Notes: generated from the sequence alone by a model not told the origin. Positions 1 to 7,433 are shown, counted from the first letter of the stretch. The stretch: DNA of 64,000 bases from Micromonospora echinaurantiaca (GCF_900090235.1 NZ_LT607750.1:2120501-2184500); one strand, 5' to 3'. Translations and numbers: made by a program.

Positions 1-1
1 G

Positions 2-352
2 AACGAGGACGCGGAGCGACTGCTCGCCGCGCGGGAGCCGCGGGTCGCCGAGCTGGCCCGGAGCCTCTCCGCGCTGATCCTGGCGGTCTACCCGGAAGCC
101 GTCGTCACGGTGGACGGAGGCGACATCGGGTTCGGCAGCGGCACCGGATACACCGGGCTGGTCTTCGTGGTGACACCGCACATCCGGCACGTCAACCTCG
201 GCATCGCCGGGGGCGCGACGCTTCCCGACCCGGCTGGCCTCATGGCCGGCACCGGCAAGGTGCACCGGCACGTGCAGATTCGCCACGCCGACGACCTGGC
301 ACGGCCGGAACTGCGCGAACTCATGGTCGCCGCGCTCGCCCGCCGGCACTGA
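2..352 (+). CDS. DUF1801/YdhG-like protein, 3' fragment
   Basis: The reading frame is already open at the first bases of the window, so the N-terminus lies upstream; 116 residues are visible before the TGA. The segment FVVTPHIRHVNLGIAGGA, the later HRHVQIRHADDL and the helical LRELMVAALARR tail follow the pattern of small DUF1801 (YdhG-like) alpha/beta proteins. The biochemical role of that family is unknown. It converges on the next gene and overlaps its 3' end by 32 bases. The family call rests on pattern only, without a profile search. Confidence 0.6.
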   Translation, partial: NEDAERLLAAREPRVAELARSLSALILAVYPEAVVTVDGGDIGFGSGTGYTGLVFVVTPHIRHVNLGIAGGATLPDPAGLMAGTGKVHRHVQIRHADDLARPELRELMVAALARRH

Positions 353-656
353 CCGGATCCGCCGTCGTCACGCCGCGAAGCACCGGGTCACCCGACGCGT
401 TCACAGGGCGGGGTGCTGGGTGCCGGCGCAGGCCGGCGAGCTGGACGTAGACCTCGCGTCTGGCGGCCGCCTCGCCCCGGCGATTGAGGACGTAGCCGGT
501 CAGCCAGACCCAGCCGGGGTACGTCGGCTGGCGCGAAACCGAGACGACGCGGAACCTCAGGGCGCGGTCTCCGGCGAACTGCACCGAGGCCCGGCCGTCG
601 ACGAGAAGCAGGTCGCCGGGGGAGGGCACCCGGTCACCAGGGTCGCTCGTTGACAT
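321..656 (-). CDS. Hypothetical small protein paired with DivIVA-like gene
   Basis: 111 residues starting MSTSDPGDR; I do not recognise the family. The sequence is mixed beta/loop with a compact core (RFRVVSVSRQPTYPGWVWL, then YVLNRRGEAAARREVYVQL), no membrane segment and no signal peptide. Its ATG lies inside the end of the upstream DivIVA-like gene (a 23-base overlap), so the two are translationally coupled and probably work together. A larger frame extends further upstream, but only this start fits the overlap with the neighbouring gene. The YVLNRRGEAAARREVYVQL segment suggests a protein conserved in this genus rather than a chance frame. Confidence 0.6.
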   Translation of the reverse strand: MSTSDPGDRVPSPGDLLLVDGRASVQFAGDRALRFRVVSVSRQPTYPGWVWLTGYVLNRRGEAAARREVYVQLAGLRRHPAPRPVNASGDPVLRGVTTADPVSAGGRARRP

Positions 657-927
657 GGTGCTCCTGCGGTGGCCGGCACTCCCGGGCGTGCATCGTCTGC
701 CAGTCGCGCAGCGCCCGCTTGATCCGGTCGTTCTCCTGACTGAGCAGCCGCACGGCCTCGTTGAGGGCGGCCAGTTCGTCGGCCACCCGGGCCTGGAACT
801 CGCGTACCTCCAGCGGGTCGACGCCACGCCGGCACGCGGCGAACGCGCGGGTCCGCACCTCGTGCGGCGTCAACCGGCCCGGATAGCCGGCCGGGTAGGG
901 CTGTCCACCCCGATACAGCTGAGCCAC
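634..927 (-). CDS. DivIVA-like coiled-coil domain protein
   Basis: 97 residues from a GTG start preceded by GGAGGGG seven bases upstream; an in-frame ATG at 966 lacks such a site. After a short Tyr/Gly/Pro lead (AQLYRGGQPYPAGYPG) comes the DivIVA signature LTPHEVRTRAFAACRRG, residues about 19-35, then a coiled coil to about residue 80 (VADELAALNEAVRLLSQEND). DivIVA/Wag31 proteins bind curved membrane and scaffold polar growth. This one is far shorter than Wag31, so it is probably an accessory coil rather than the essential polar protein. It forms an operon with the following small gene and is divergent from a GntR-type regulator, which suggests control by that regulator. Confidence 0.75.
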   Translation of the reverse strand: MAQLYRGGQPYPAGYPGRLTPHEVRTRAFAACRRGVDPLEVREFQARVADELAALNEAVRLLSQENDRIKRALRDWQTMHARECRPPQEHHVNERPW

Positions 928-1026
928 GACGATCCCCTCCAAAGCAGGCGGAAGCACCAAGGGCATGCGCGGGTGGGTCGGGACGGGCAGGCGCACCCGC
1001 CCCGACCAGGGAATGAGCCGAACTCG

Positions 1027-1135
1027 TTGCCACGCGAGGACCGGCCCGGAGTCAACATATCTAGATAAGTCAGATGAGTCAACGTCGCTTGTTAGGCGCG
1101 TCGCGGTGTGATCGAATCGGATTGCCACGCGAGGA
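1027..1135. promoter_or_regulatory. Divergent control region with palindrome and paired repeats
   Basis: Between the DivIVA-like gene and the GntR-type gene. It contains a perfect 10-bp palindrome TATCTAGATA (1058-1067), bracketed by two direct copies of GAGTCAAC (1049-1056 and 1076-1083). A 14-base direct repeat TTGCCACGCGAGGA occurs at 1027-1040 and again at 1122-1135, the second copy forming the ribosome-binding region of the GntR gene. AT-rich palindromes of this kind are typical operators for GntR-class dimers. The assignment to the adjacent regulator is inference. Confidence 0.5.
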
Positions 1136-1140
1136 GTGCC

Positions 1141-1379
1141 ATGCGAGAAGTGCCGGATTACTGGCGCATCGCCGACGATGTGATCGCCGACGTCAAAGCC
1201 AGGAGATTGAAGCCGGGGACAGGTTGCCCTCAATTGCCGAGCTGCGCGACAGGTATGGGGTCAGCCACGGAACTGTGCAGATGTCGTATGCCCGGCTGGA
1301 GGCGCTACGGGTGATCCGGCGACAGCAGGGCAAGGGTGTCTTCGTCACCGACCCCAAGACCTGGATGCGCGAGCCCTGA
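1141..1379 (+). pseudogene. GntR-type winged-helix regulator, frameshifted
   Basis: ATG at 1141 follows a GAGGAG Shine-Dalgarno. The first 26 residues (MREVPDYWRIADDVIADVKA, then RRLKPG) are the N-terminal part of a GntR winged helix. The conserved continuation DRLPSIAELRDRYGVSHGTV appears only in the next reading frame, up to the TGA at 1379. The break lies in the run of four G at 1215-1218; one missing G would account for it exactly. Joined, the product is about 79 residues: a stand-alone GntR helix-turn-helix without an effector domain, a common small actinobacterial form. It may be a real inactivation, a polymorphism or an assembly error in a homopolymer. Confidence 0.75.
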
Positions 1380-1391
1380 ACGTCGGGTTCT

Positions 1392-1454
1392 TGATCGTCT
1401 GATGGTGAGCAGGTGGAAACCGTCTTGCGGGACCTGCTGGGGATCAGACGATCA
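1392..1454. repeat. 63-bp hairpin element, copy A
   Basis: Outer arms TGATCGTCTGAT (1392-1403) and ATCAGACGATCA (1443-1454) are perfect 12-bp inverted repeats. A second inner stem AGCAGGT/ACCTGCT lies at 1408-1414 and 1432-1438. CGGGTT occurs directly on both sides (1384-1389, 1455-1460). The same arms and the same total length recur at 2521-2583. It could act as a terminator for the GntR gene, but the matching copy elsewhere argues for a dispersed element. Confidence 0.7.
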
Positions 1455-1566
1455 CGGGTTTCCATAGCACGAGCCGCGGTTGCTTGGGGTGGCGTCCACA
1501 GGGGGTTGTGGTGTCCACAGCGGGAGGGTGTGGGGTCGCTGGGGAGGTGGGCGCGGGGGCACGGTC

Positions 1567-2523
1567 GTGCGGGTGAACGACGTGCTTCAGCGACTGGTCG
1601 AGCGGAGCGGTGGAGTGGTCACCTGGGAGGCCGCGCTGCGGGTGACCCCGCCCTGGGCGTTGCAGGACGCCTGCCGCTCGGGTCGCCTGCTCCGGCTGCT
1701 GCCCGGGGTCTACGTGGACGCGCGACTGGTGGACGGCGTCGGGGGGCCACCGCTACGCCGCGTCGAGCCGGCGCTGGCGCGCCGGGCGGCGCTGGCGTAC
1801 GCGGGCGGGCGGGGCGCCCTGAGTCACCTCACCGCGCTCGACGTGTGGGGACTGCGTCGGCAGCCGGCGGGCGAGCCGGTGCACGTCGAGGTGCCCGCGG
1901 AGTGCGGAATCCGTAGCCGGGAGCAGGTGGTGGTGCATCACCGCAGGGGTTTCGCTGTCGGGCCCCCGCACGTGGTGGTGCGGGGCGGCGAGGCGGTGAC
2001 CCGGCTGGAACGAGCCTTGGTCGACGCCTGGCCGCTGCTGCCCCGGCCGGACCGACCCGCCCCGCTCATCCGCGCCGTCAACCACCGGCTGACCACGCCG
2101 CGCCGGATCGGCGTCGCGCTCGGGCAGGCACCCCGGCTGGCCGATCGGGCCGCGCTGCGGCGGCTGCTGGACCGGCTCGCCGCCGGGTGCCGCAGCCCGC
2201 TGGAGATCTGGGGGCACGACCACGTCTTCACCGGCCCCGGCATGCCGGCGTTCCGGCGGCAGGCCAGGGTGCGGGTGGCCGCGCGGACGTTCTACCTCGA
2301 TCTGTTCGCCGAGGCGGAGCGGGTCGACATCGAACTCGACGGCGCCACCATCCACGGCGACCCGCGTGAGCGCGAGATCGACCTGCGCTGGGACGCCCTG
2401 CTGGCCACCCGGGGCATTCTGGTGGTCCGCTTCACCCACCGACGCCTCACCCACACCCCCGAAGAGGTACGCCGCGAAACCCTCGCCATCCTCGCCACCC
2501 GCCGCGCGGCAGCTGCTTCGTGA
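1567..2523 (+). CDS. AbiEi-like / DUF559 (Vsr-fold) domain protein
   Basis: 318 residues from GTG 1567; GTG 1573 and a TTG at 1480 are alternatives because no clear Shine-Dalgarno decides. The N-terminal 70 residues (NDVLQRLVERSGGVVTWEAA, then SGRLLRLLPGVYVD) form the winged-helix lead of AbiEi-type antitoxin-like proteins. The C-terminal 100 residues carry the DUF559/Vsr-like nuclease pattern: YLDLFAEAERVDIELDG, then REREIDLRWDALLA and ILVVRFTHRRL. Stand-alone proteins of this architecture are abundant in actinobacteria and are often labelled type IV toxin-antitoxin components, but no toxin partner gene adjoins this one. The stop codon overlaps the left arm of hairpin copy B, so the gene sits exactly between two copies of that element. 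Confidence 0.75.
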   Translation: MRVNDVLQRLVERSGGVVTWEAALRVTPPWALQDACRSGRLLRLLPGVYVDARLVDGVGGPPLRRVEPALARRAALAYAGGRGALSHLTALDVWGLRRQPAGEPVHVEVPAECGIRSREQVVVHHRRGFAVGPPHVVVRGGEAVTRLERALVDAWPLLPRPDRPAPLIRAVNHRLTTPRRIGVALGQAPRLADRAALRRLLDRLAAGCRSPLEIWGHDHVFTGPGMPAFRRQARVRVAARTFYLDLFAEAERVDIELDGATIHGDPREREIDLRWDALLATRGILVVRFTHRRLTHTPEEVRRETLAILATRRAAAAS

Positions 2524-2583
2524 TCGTCTGATCGGCAGCAGGGCAGAAGCCCCTGTCTGCACCTCCTCAGCATCAGACGATCA
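2521..2583. repeat. 63-bp hairpin element, copy B
   Basis: Arms TGATCGTCTGAT (2521-2532) and ATCAGACGATCA (2572-2583) are identical to copy A, and the element is again exactly 63 bp. The 39-base interior has diverged but keeps AGCAGG near the left arm and an ACCT block near the right. The TGA stop of the DUF559 gene is the first three bases of the element, so this copy could also serve as that gene's terminator. Confidence 0.7.
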
Positions 2584-2960
2584 AGGAAGTCGATTCGCGG
2601 CAGGCTGCGAGAAATGGGGGGTTTACATCGATGTAGGGGTGGGGCATGATCGGCGACGCAACACAGTGGACAGTCGGGTGCGATGGCTGGCCACGGCTGG
2701 GCGGGACGTCCCCACCCTCGGCGTTCCGCCCGGCCCCAACCCACCTCGTCGCCCACCCCAACGGCGCAACGGGGCCACGCCCCACGACCGCCCCGCCCGG
2801 ACCCCCAGAGGCACCCGCATCCCGCGAGCCTGCCTTGCCAGGACCGGCCCATCGACGATCGGTACCCGTCCGACCACTGCCTGGTGGTAATCGACCTGGA
2901 CTGCGACCGTCGAACCCGTCCGGTAGGGCCGGGCGGCGATGCGGGTCGTAGAGTCTCGCC
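2584..2960. other. Intergenic region with one 12-bp palindrome
   Basis: No convincing gene is seen here; the open frames on both strands are Pro/Arg-rich and resemble no family. The only clear signals are a palindrome TACATCGATGTA at 2624-2635, in the style of a LacI-family operator with a central CG, and the -10 hexamer for the following gene at 2949. The palindrome lies about 325 bases from the next start codon, so its target is unclear. Confidence 0.5.
2949..2954 (+). promoter_or_regulatory. Extended leaderless-type -10 (TAGAGT)
   Basis: TAGAGT ends six bases before the GTG at 2961, the spacing expected when transcription begins at the start codon. No Shine-Dalgarno precedes the gene. Confidence 0.45.
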
Positions 2961-4043
2961 GTGACTGAGATCGGTGCGCAGGTCAACTTGTTCCACCCGG
3001 CCGACCGGGTGTGGCACGCGCTGACGGATCGGACGGCGCTCGCCCGGTGGTTCACCGAGGTCGAGCCGGTGGCCGGGGCGGAGCAGCGACTGCTGCTGCA
3101 CACCGCCGGGTTGCCGGGTTTCGACGCTGCCGTGGACGCCGAGGTGGTCGACCGGCGGGCACCGGAACTGCTCGCGCTGCGCTGCCAGGAGGCGAATCGG
3201 CGTACCCGGCTGACCTGCGCCATCGCTTCCACCGCCGAGGGCTGCCGGCTGTCGGTCACCGAGAGCCTGGAGCACGGCAACTGGCCGGACGACCAGCGCG
3301 CCCGCCGCGAGGAGTTCTACCAGCAGATCCTCACTGTGCAGTTGCCGGCCATCCTGGACTGGCTCGCCTTCCAGCAGATCGACCTGCGCCGCGGCGACGT
3401 CGCGATGACCGCCGAGATGCCGGTGACCGAGGTGCTCGGGGAGGAGCCGACGCCGGCCGACCGCCGCTTCCGTCCGGTGCTGGTCGGGGCGCTGGTCGGC
3501 GTCGTGCTGGTCGCCGCCGGGGTGGTGGCCTGGGCCGTGCTGCCCGGCGAGTCGGGCGGATCCGCCAGCCCCGACCCGCTCGCGTTGCCGACCGCCGCTA
3601 CCGCCACCGCCGAAGCGTCCCGGTCGACGCCCTCCGCGCGCCCGAGCCGGAGCGCCACGCCCGGCGCCGACCGGTCGAGCCGGACCCCCACGGCGAAGCC
3701 CACCCGCACGTCCGCCTCGGCCCCACCGTCGGCGCCCCCGTTGGCCGGCCGCTACGAGTCGGTGTCGACCCGGCTGCTCGGCTACACCGCGGAGGTGGTG
3801 CTCGACAACCCGGGCGACGCGGCGGCGACCGGCTGGACGCTGGTGCTCACGCTGCCCGAGGGCAGCACGGTCACCGGCGCCAAGAAGGTGGAGTGGCGCC
3901 AGGACGGGCGGGTCGTCACCTTCACCGGGCAGCCCGTGCCGGCGGGCGGGTCGCAGACGGTCGAGTTCGACGTCCGCGACGCCGGTATCCGCAAGGCGCC
4001 CGAGGAGTGCACCGTGAACGGCAACCCCTGCGCCGGCCTCTGA
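2961..4043 (+). CDS. Membrane-anchored SRPBCC protein with C-terminal CBM2-like domain
   Basis: 360 residues. Residues 1-140 form an SRPBCC/AHSA1-like helix-grip domain (ADRVWHALTDRTALARWFTE near the start, TESLEHGNW later). A single membrane helix lies at about 170-195 (VLVGALVGVVLVAAGVVAWA), followed by a Ser/Thr/Pro linker to about 260. The C-terminal 100 residues resemble a type 2 carbohydrate-binding or similar beta-sandwich module (GDAAATGWTLVLTLPEGSTV, then VTFTGQPVPAGGSQTVEFDV). The predicted topology puts the SRPBCC domain in the cytoplasm and the beta-sandwich outside, suggesting a sensor or linker between a surface ligand and the cytoplasm. No neighbour gives its partner. Confidence 0.7.
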   Translation: MTEIGAQVNLFHPADRVWHALTDRTALARWFTEVEPVAGAEQRLLLHTAGLPGFDAAVDAEVVDRRAPELLALRCQEANRRTRLTCAIASTAEGCRLSVTESLEHGNWPDDQRARREEFYQQILTVQLPAILDWLAFQQIDLRRGDVAMTAEMPVTEVLGEEPTPADRRFRPVLVGALVGVVLVAAGVVAWAVLPGESGGSASPDPLALPTAATATAEASRSTPSARPSRSATPGADRSSRTPTAKPTRTSASAPPSAPPLAGRYESVSTRLLGYTAEVVLDNPGDAAATGWTLVLTLPEGSTVTGAKKVEWRQDGRVVTFTGQPVPAGGSQTVEFDVRDAGIRKAPEECTVNGNPCAGL

Positions 4044-4194
4044 CCCCGACTCCGCGTCGGCCCACCGCGCCAGCCACCCACCGGACCAAGATCGACCAGC
4101 CGCCTGCCGGCGCGTCGGGCAGTGGCCCGCCGAGGTGGGTCAGGCGACCGCACCGAGGTCAGGCACGACCCACGCCACACCCGGTCGGACCTGC

Positions 4195-4572
4195 TCAGGC
4201 GGGGCTGATGTGTGCCGCGAGGATCCGCCAGCCGCGGTCGTCGTCGTACACCCAGGTGCGGGTGTAGCGCAGCCGGGCCGCGAACGGCTCCCCGCCGAAG
4301 AGCCCGGTCACCCGCCCGACGAAGATGGTCACCCCGGTGGTGCCCTCGACGATCAGGTCCAGCTGTTCCTCGACCAGCTCGTCGACGATCGACGTCCGGC
4401 TGCGGTGGGCGGCCAGGTCGTCGCGCTTGCCGTACCGCTGGCCGTCCGGGCCGATGGCGATCAGGTGGTCGTCGAGCAGCTCGTCGAGCGCGGCCACGTC
4501 CCCGGCGCGCTGGGCGGCCTGGAGGCGGCGCTCGGCGTCGAGCAGTTCGGCCTCGCGTTCGCTGTCCGGCAT
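4195..4572 (-). CDS. SnoaL-like / DUF4440 nuclear transport factor 2-fold protein
   Basis: 125 residues; the ATG has AGGAGGG upstream. A helical lead (LDAERRLQAAQRAGDVAALD) and the sequence LLDDHLIAIGPDGQRYGKRD are typical of DUF4440/SnoaL-like proteins, followed by strands GVTIFVGRVTG and RLRYTRTWVYDDDRGWRIL. The family forms a cone-shaped barrel used as an enzyme or small-ligand binder; the substrate cannot be told from sequence. It lies 13 bases downstream of the Gfo/Idh/MocA gene in the same direction, so the two are probably cotranscribed. Confidence 0.8.
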   Translation of the reverse strand: MPDSEREAELLDAERRLQAAQRAGDVAALDELLDDHLIAIGPDGQRYGKRDDLAAHRSRTSIVDELVEEQLDLIVEGTTGVTIFVGRVTGLFGGEPFAARLRYTRTWVYDDDRGWRILAAHISPA

Positions 4573-4585
4573 GCAACCCTCCTGG

Positions 4586-5677
4586 TCAGGCGTGGACGGA
4601 CGGTCCCGTCGGCGCCACGGTCAGCACCCGGCCCTCCGCGGCGGAGAGGTGGGCCAGCTCGATCAGCGCGACGGTGTCCACCGCGTCGTACGGGTCGACC
4701 GGCAGCGACGCGCCGTCCCGTAGTGCCGCCGCCACCTGCTGGTAGAAGCTCTGGTACCGGCCGGGCTCGGTGGGCACCGGGCGCAGGTCGCCGTCGACGC
4801 CGAGCTGGCCGTACCGCTCGGGGGTGACCTCGCCCCAGCCCGGCGTGCCGGGCCGCTCCCCGGCGCGCAGCGCGGCCTCCTGCACGTCGAGCCCGTAGCT
4901 GGTGTAGGCGGCGCGGTCGCCGAGGATCCGCAGGCGCGGTCCGAGCTGCGCGGCCAGCGTGGTCATCCAGAGGTGGGAGCGGACGCCGTTGGTGTGGGTC
5001 AGCGCGACGAAGGCGTCGTCGTCGACCTGGGCGCCCGGGCGCCGGCGGTCCACCTCGGCGTAGACGGCGCGCACCGGCCCGAACAGCTGCACCGCCTGGT
5101 CGACGAGGTGCGCGCCCAGGTCGTAGAGGGTGCCGCCGGCCTCGTCGGGGGTCCCGCTCTCCCGCCAGCCGGGCTTGATCGCCGGCCGCCAGCGTTCGAA
5201 GCGGGACTCGTAGCGGACCACCCGCCCCAGCGCGCCCTCCTCGACCAGCCGGCGGGCGGTCAGGAAGTCGCCGTCCCAGCGCCGGTTCTGGAACACCGTC
5301 AGCGGCACGCCGCGGCGGGCCGCCTCGTCGACCAGGTCGCGCGCCTGCGCCGCGGTGGCGGCGAGCGGCTTGTCCACCACCACCGGCAGCCCCGCGGCCA
5401 CCGCCGCCCGGGCCATCGGCACGTGCAGGCGGTTCGGCGTCGCCACCACGACCAGGTCCAGCTCGTCCGGCGTGCGCCACAGCTGGTCGGCGTCGTCGAC
5501 GATCCGGGCGTCCGGGTGCTCGTCGCGCGCCTGCTCGCGTCGCTGCGGGTCGCGGGTCAGCACCGCCGCCAGCCGCAGCCCGGGCGTCGCGGCGATCAGC
5601 GGGGCGTGGAACACCCGACCGGCGATCCCATAGCCCAGCAGACCCACCCGCAACGGCGCCCGCGTCGTGCCCGCCAT
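4586..5677 (-). CDS. Gfo/Idh/MocA-family NAD(P)-dependent oxidoreductase
   Basis: 363 residues. The N-terminal Rossmann fold starts with VGLLGYGIAGRVFHAPL (GxGxxG), followed by the conserved VVDKPLAATAAQA with the family's E/DKP lysine. The C-terminal half carries the dimer/substrate domain (ESRFERWRPAIKPGWRES, then GGTLYDLGAHLVDQAVQLFG). These enzymes oxidise or reduce sugar and inositol hydroxyls; the closest general resemblance is to the YhhX/YvaA-like subgroup. The start ATG at 5677 has a GGGGGTGG run upstream; the larger open frame beyond it is non-coding in character. It probably leads the two-gene unit with the SnoaL-like protein. The substrate is not identifiable. Confidence 0.88.
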   Translation of the reverse strand: MAGTTRAPLRVGLLGYGIAGRVFHAPLIAATPGLRLAAVLTRDPQRREQARDEHPDARIVDDADQLWRTPDELDLVVVATPNRLHVPMARAAVAAGLPVVVDKPLAATAAQARDLVDEAARRGVPLTVFQNRRWDGDFLTARRLVEEGALGRVVRYESRFERWRPAIKPGWRESGTPDEAGGTLYDLGAHLVDQAVQLFGPVRAVYAEVDRRRPGAQVDDDAFVALTHTNGVRSHLWMTTLAAQLGPRLRILGDRAAYTSYGLDVQEAALRAGERPGTPGWGEVTPERYGQLGVDGDLRPVPTEPGRYQSFYQQVAAALRDGASLPVDPYDAVDTVALIELAHLSAAEGRVLTVAPTGPSVHA

Positions 5678-5879
5678 GCCACCCCCGTCTCGTACCGCCG
5701 GACCGCCCGGCCCCGATGGCACCGAACTTACGCCCCGCGTGGGCGGCACTTCACTCCCATGGCGGCATTGCGGGTGGCGGCGGCGCGGGGGAGGGCCGCA
5801 CGCCGGTCGGCGTACGGCCCTCTCCACCTCGCGGGCCGGTCCGCCGCTCGCGGCGTGCCGGCCCTTCCCGGCGTACGGC

Positions 5880-7139
5880 TCAGTAGCGTGACCACTTCTG
5901 GTTGGCGCCGCCGGTGCAGTCCCACAGGTGCAGCTTGCCGCCGTTGGTGGCGACCCAGTCCCGCACGTCGACGCACCGGTTGCTGCTCAGGTTGACCAGG
6001 TCGCCGGCGGCGTTGAGGGTGAACCGTTGCGCCGGGTTGCCGTTGCAGGTGACCAGGTTGACCTCGGTGCCGTTGGCCGTGCCGGCCCAGGCCGGGTCCA
6101 TGCACTTGCCCATCGCCCGGACGGTGCCGTCGGCGGCGAAGGTCCACGCCTGCGCGGCGGTGGTGTTGCAGTCCCAGATCTGCAACTTCGCCCCGTCGAC
6201 CGGGTTGGCGCCGGGGATGTCGATGCACCGGCCGCTGTGCGCGCCCCGGAGCCGGGTGGTGCCGGACGGCGGCGGGGTGCCGCCCGAGGTGTAGCCGGAG
6301 ACCCGGACGTAGTCCACCAGCATCTGCTGCGGGAACTGGGTCGAGCCGTCCGGGTAGCCGGGCCAGTTACCGCCGACCGCCACGTTGAGGATCATGAAGA
6401 AGGGGTGGTCGAAGACCCAGCGGTTGCCGCCGAGCCGGCTCGGGTCGACCCGGTGGTACTCGACGCCGTCCAGGTACCAGATGATCGAGTTCGGCTCCCA
6501 GTCCACCCGGTAGGTGTGGAAGGCGTCCGCCAGCGGCTGGCCGATGGTGCGGCTGCCGGTGATGCCGCCACCGCCGGAGTAGCCCGGGCCGTGGATGGTG
6601 CCGTAGACGGTGTTCGGTTCCCGGCCGATGTTCTCCATGATGTCGATCTCGCCGGCGGCCGGCCAGCCGACGGTGCCCATGTCGTTGCCGAGCATCCAGA
6701 ACGCGGGCCAGATGCCCTGCCCGCGCGGGATCTTGATGCGGGCCTCGAACCGCCCGTACGCCTGGGTGAAGGTGGCCGCGGTCAGCAGCCGGGCGGAGGT
6801 GTACTCGCACCGGCCGTAGTGGCACTGGTAGTTGGCCGGGTTCTCCCGCCGGGCGGTGATGACCAGGTTGCCCTGGCCGTCGTGCACCGCGTTGCTGGTG
6901 CTGTTGGTGTAGTACTGCCGCTCGTTGTTGCCCCAGCCGTGGCCGCCGATGTCGAAGCGCCACTTGCCCTGGTCGACGGGGGTGCCGGCGGGCGCGTTGA
7001 ACTCGTCCTGCCAGGTGATGCCGCCGATGGCGGCCTCGGCGGTGTCGGAGCGGCCGGGCAGGACGAGGGCTGCGGTGAGGCCGACGATCGCGACCGCGGC
7101 GAGGACGAGCGCGCGTGGTCGGCGTAGTGCGGTGAACAT
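5880..7139 (-). CDS. Secreted GH16 beta-1,3-glucanase with CBM13 (ricin-type) domain
   Basis: 419 residues. A Sec signal peptide covers about residues 1-36 (RRPRALVLAAVAIVGLTAAL; cleavage near AEA). The GH16 catalytic domain spans about 40-285, with the active-site block GEIDIMENIG (nucleophile E164, D166, acid/base E169) and the FWMLGN and YRVDWEP strands of laminarinases. A Gly/Pro/Thr linker leads to a ricin-B CBM13 domain at about 295-419, with three QxW/F repeats (AQAWTF, AQRFTL, NQKWSRY). It should hydrolyse beta-1,3-glucan outside the cell. ATG 7139 follows AGGAGA. A LacI-type operator lies upstream, so carbohydrate-induced expression is likely. It is a single-gene unit. Confidence 0.92.
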   Translation of the reverse strand: MFTALRRPRALVLAAVAIVGLTAALVLPGRSDTAEAAIGGITWQDEFNAPAGTPVDQGKWRFDIGGHGWGNNERQYYTNSTSNAVHDGQGNLVITARRENPANYQCHYGRCEYTSARLLTAATFTQAYGRFEARIKIPRGQGIWPAFWMLGNDMGTVGWPAAGEIDIMENIGREPNTVYGTIHGPGYSGGGGITGSRTIGQPLADAFHTYRVDWEPNSIIWYLDGVEYHRVDPSRLGGNRWVFDHPFFMILNVAVGGNWPGYPDGSTQFPQQMLVDYVRVSGYTSGGTPPPSGTTRLRGAHSGRCIDIPGANPVDGAKLQIWDCNTTAAQAWTFAADGTVRAMGKCMDPAWAGTANGTEVNLVTCNGNPAQRFTLNAAGDLVNLSSNRCVDVRDWVATNGGKLHLWDCTGGANQKWSRY

Positions 7140-7288
7140 GGGTCTCTCCTGTGGACGGGTCGGGGATCGGGGCGGTGGCCGGGCCCTCGGCCGGGCACGG
7201 GTGGTCGGCGGGGCGGGCGGGCCGCCCCGGGGGGAAGTTCCGCTGCGATCCGGTGGTGGCACACGCCGCTGAGCCCTGCCGGAACGTG

Positions 7289-7302
7289 AGAGAGCGCTCT
7301 CT
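7289..7302. promoter_or_regulatory. LacI-family operator AGAGAGCGCTCTCT
   Basis: A perfect 14-bp palindrome with central GCGC, close to the actinobacterial CebR/CelR-type operator (TGGGAGCGCTCCCA). It sits just downstream of the glucanase promoter -10, where a bound repressor would block initiation. The cognate repressor gene is not in the window. Confidence 0.7.
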
Positions 7303-7306
7303 AGCG

Positions 7307-7336
7307 ATGCTTGTCGATGCCCGTCTCTTTTGTCAA
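7307..7336 (-). promoter_or_regulatory. Promoter of the GH16 glucanase gene
   Basis: On the minus strand a consensus -35 TTGACA (7336-7331) is followed after 18 bases by a weak -10 AAGCAT (7312-7307), then the LacI-type operator. The predicted leader is about 160 bases. Confidence 0.45.
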
Positions 7337-7433
7337 GACTGTTGCCAGTTGGTTGCGGCGGCGGGGCGCGGCGACCGCCGGCGGCTGGTGCGGCGGGCCC
7401 GGGCGGTTGCCGGTCCGGAGCGGGCACCGGGCG

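Noticed and set aside
1215..1218. Programmed frameshift in the GntR-type gene
   Set aside because: No slippery heptamer or downstream pseudoknot is evident; a lost G in a homopolymer is the simpler explanation.
2623..2877. A small minus-strand gene in the gap before the SRPBCC gene
   Set aside because: Arg/Gly/Pro-rich frame with no start signal and no recognised domain.
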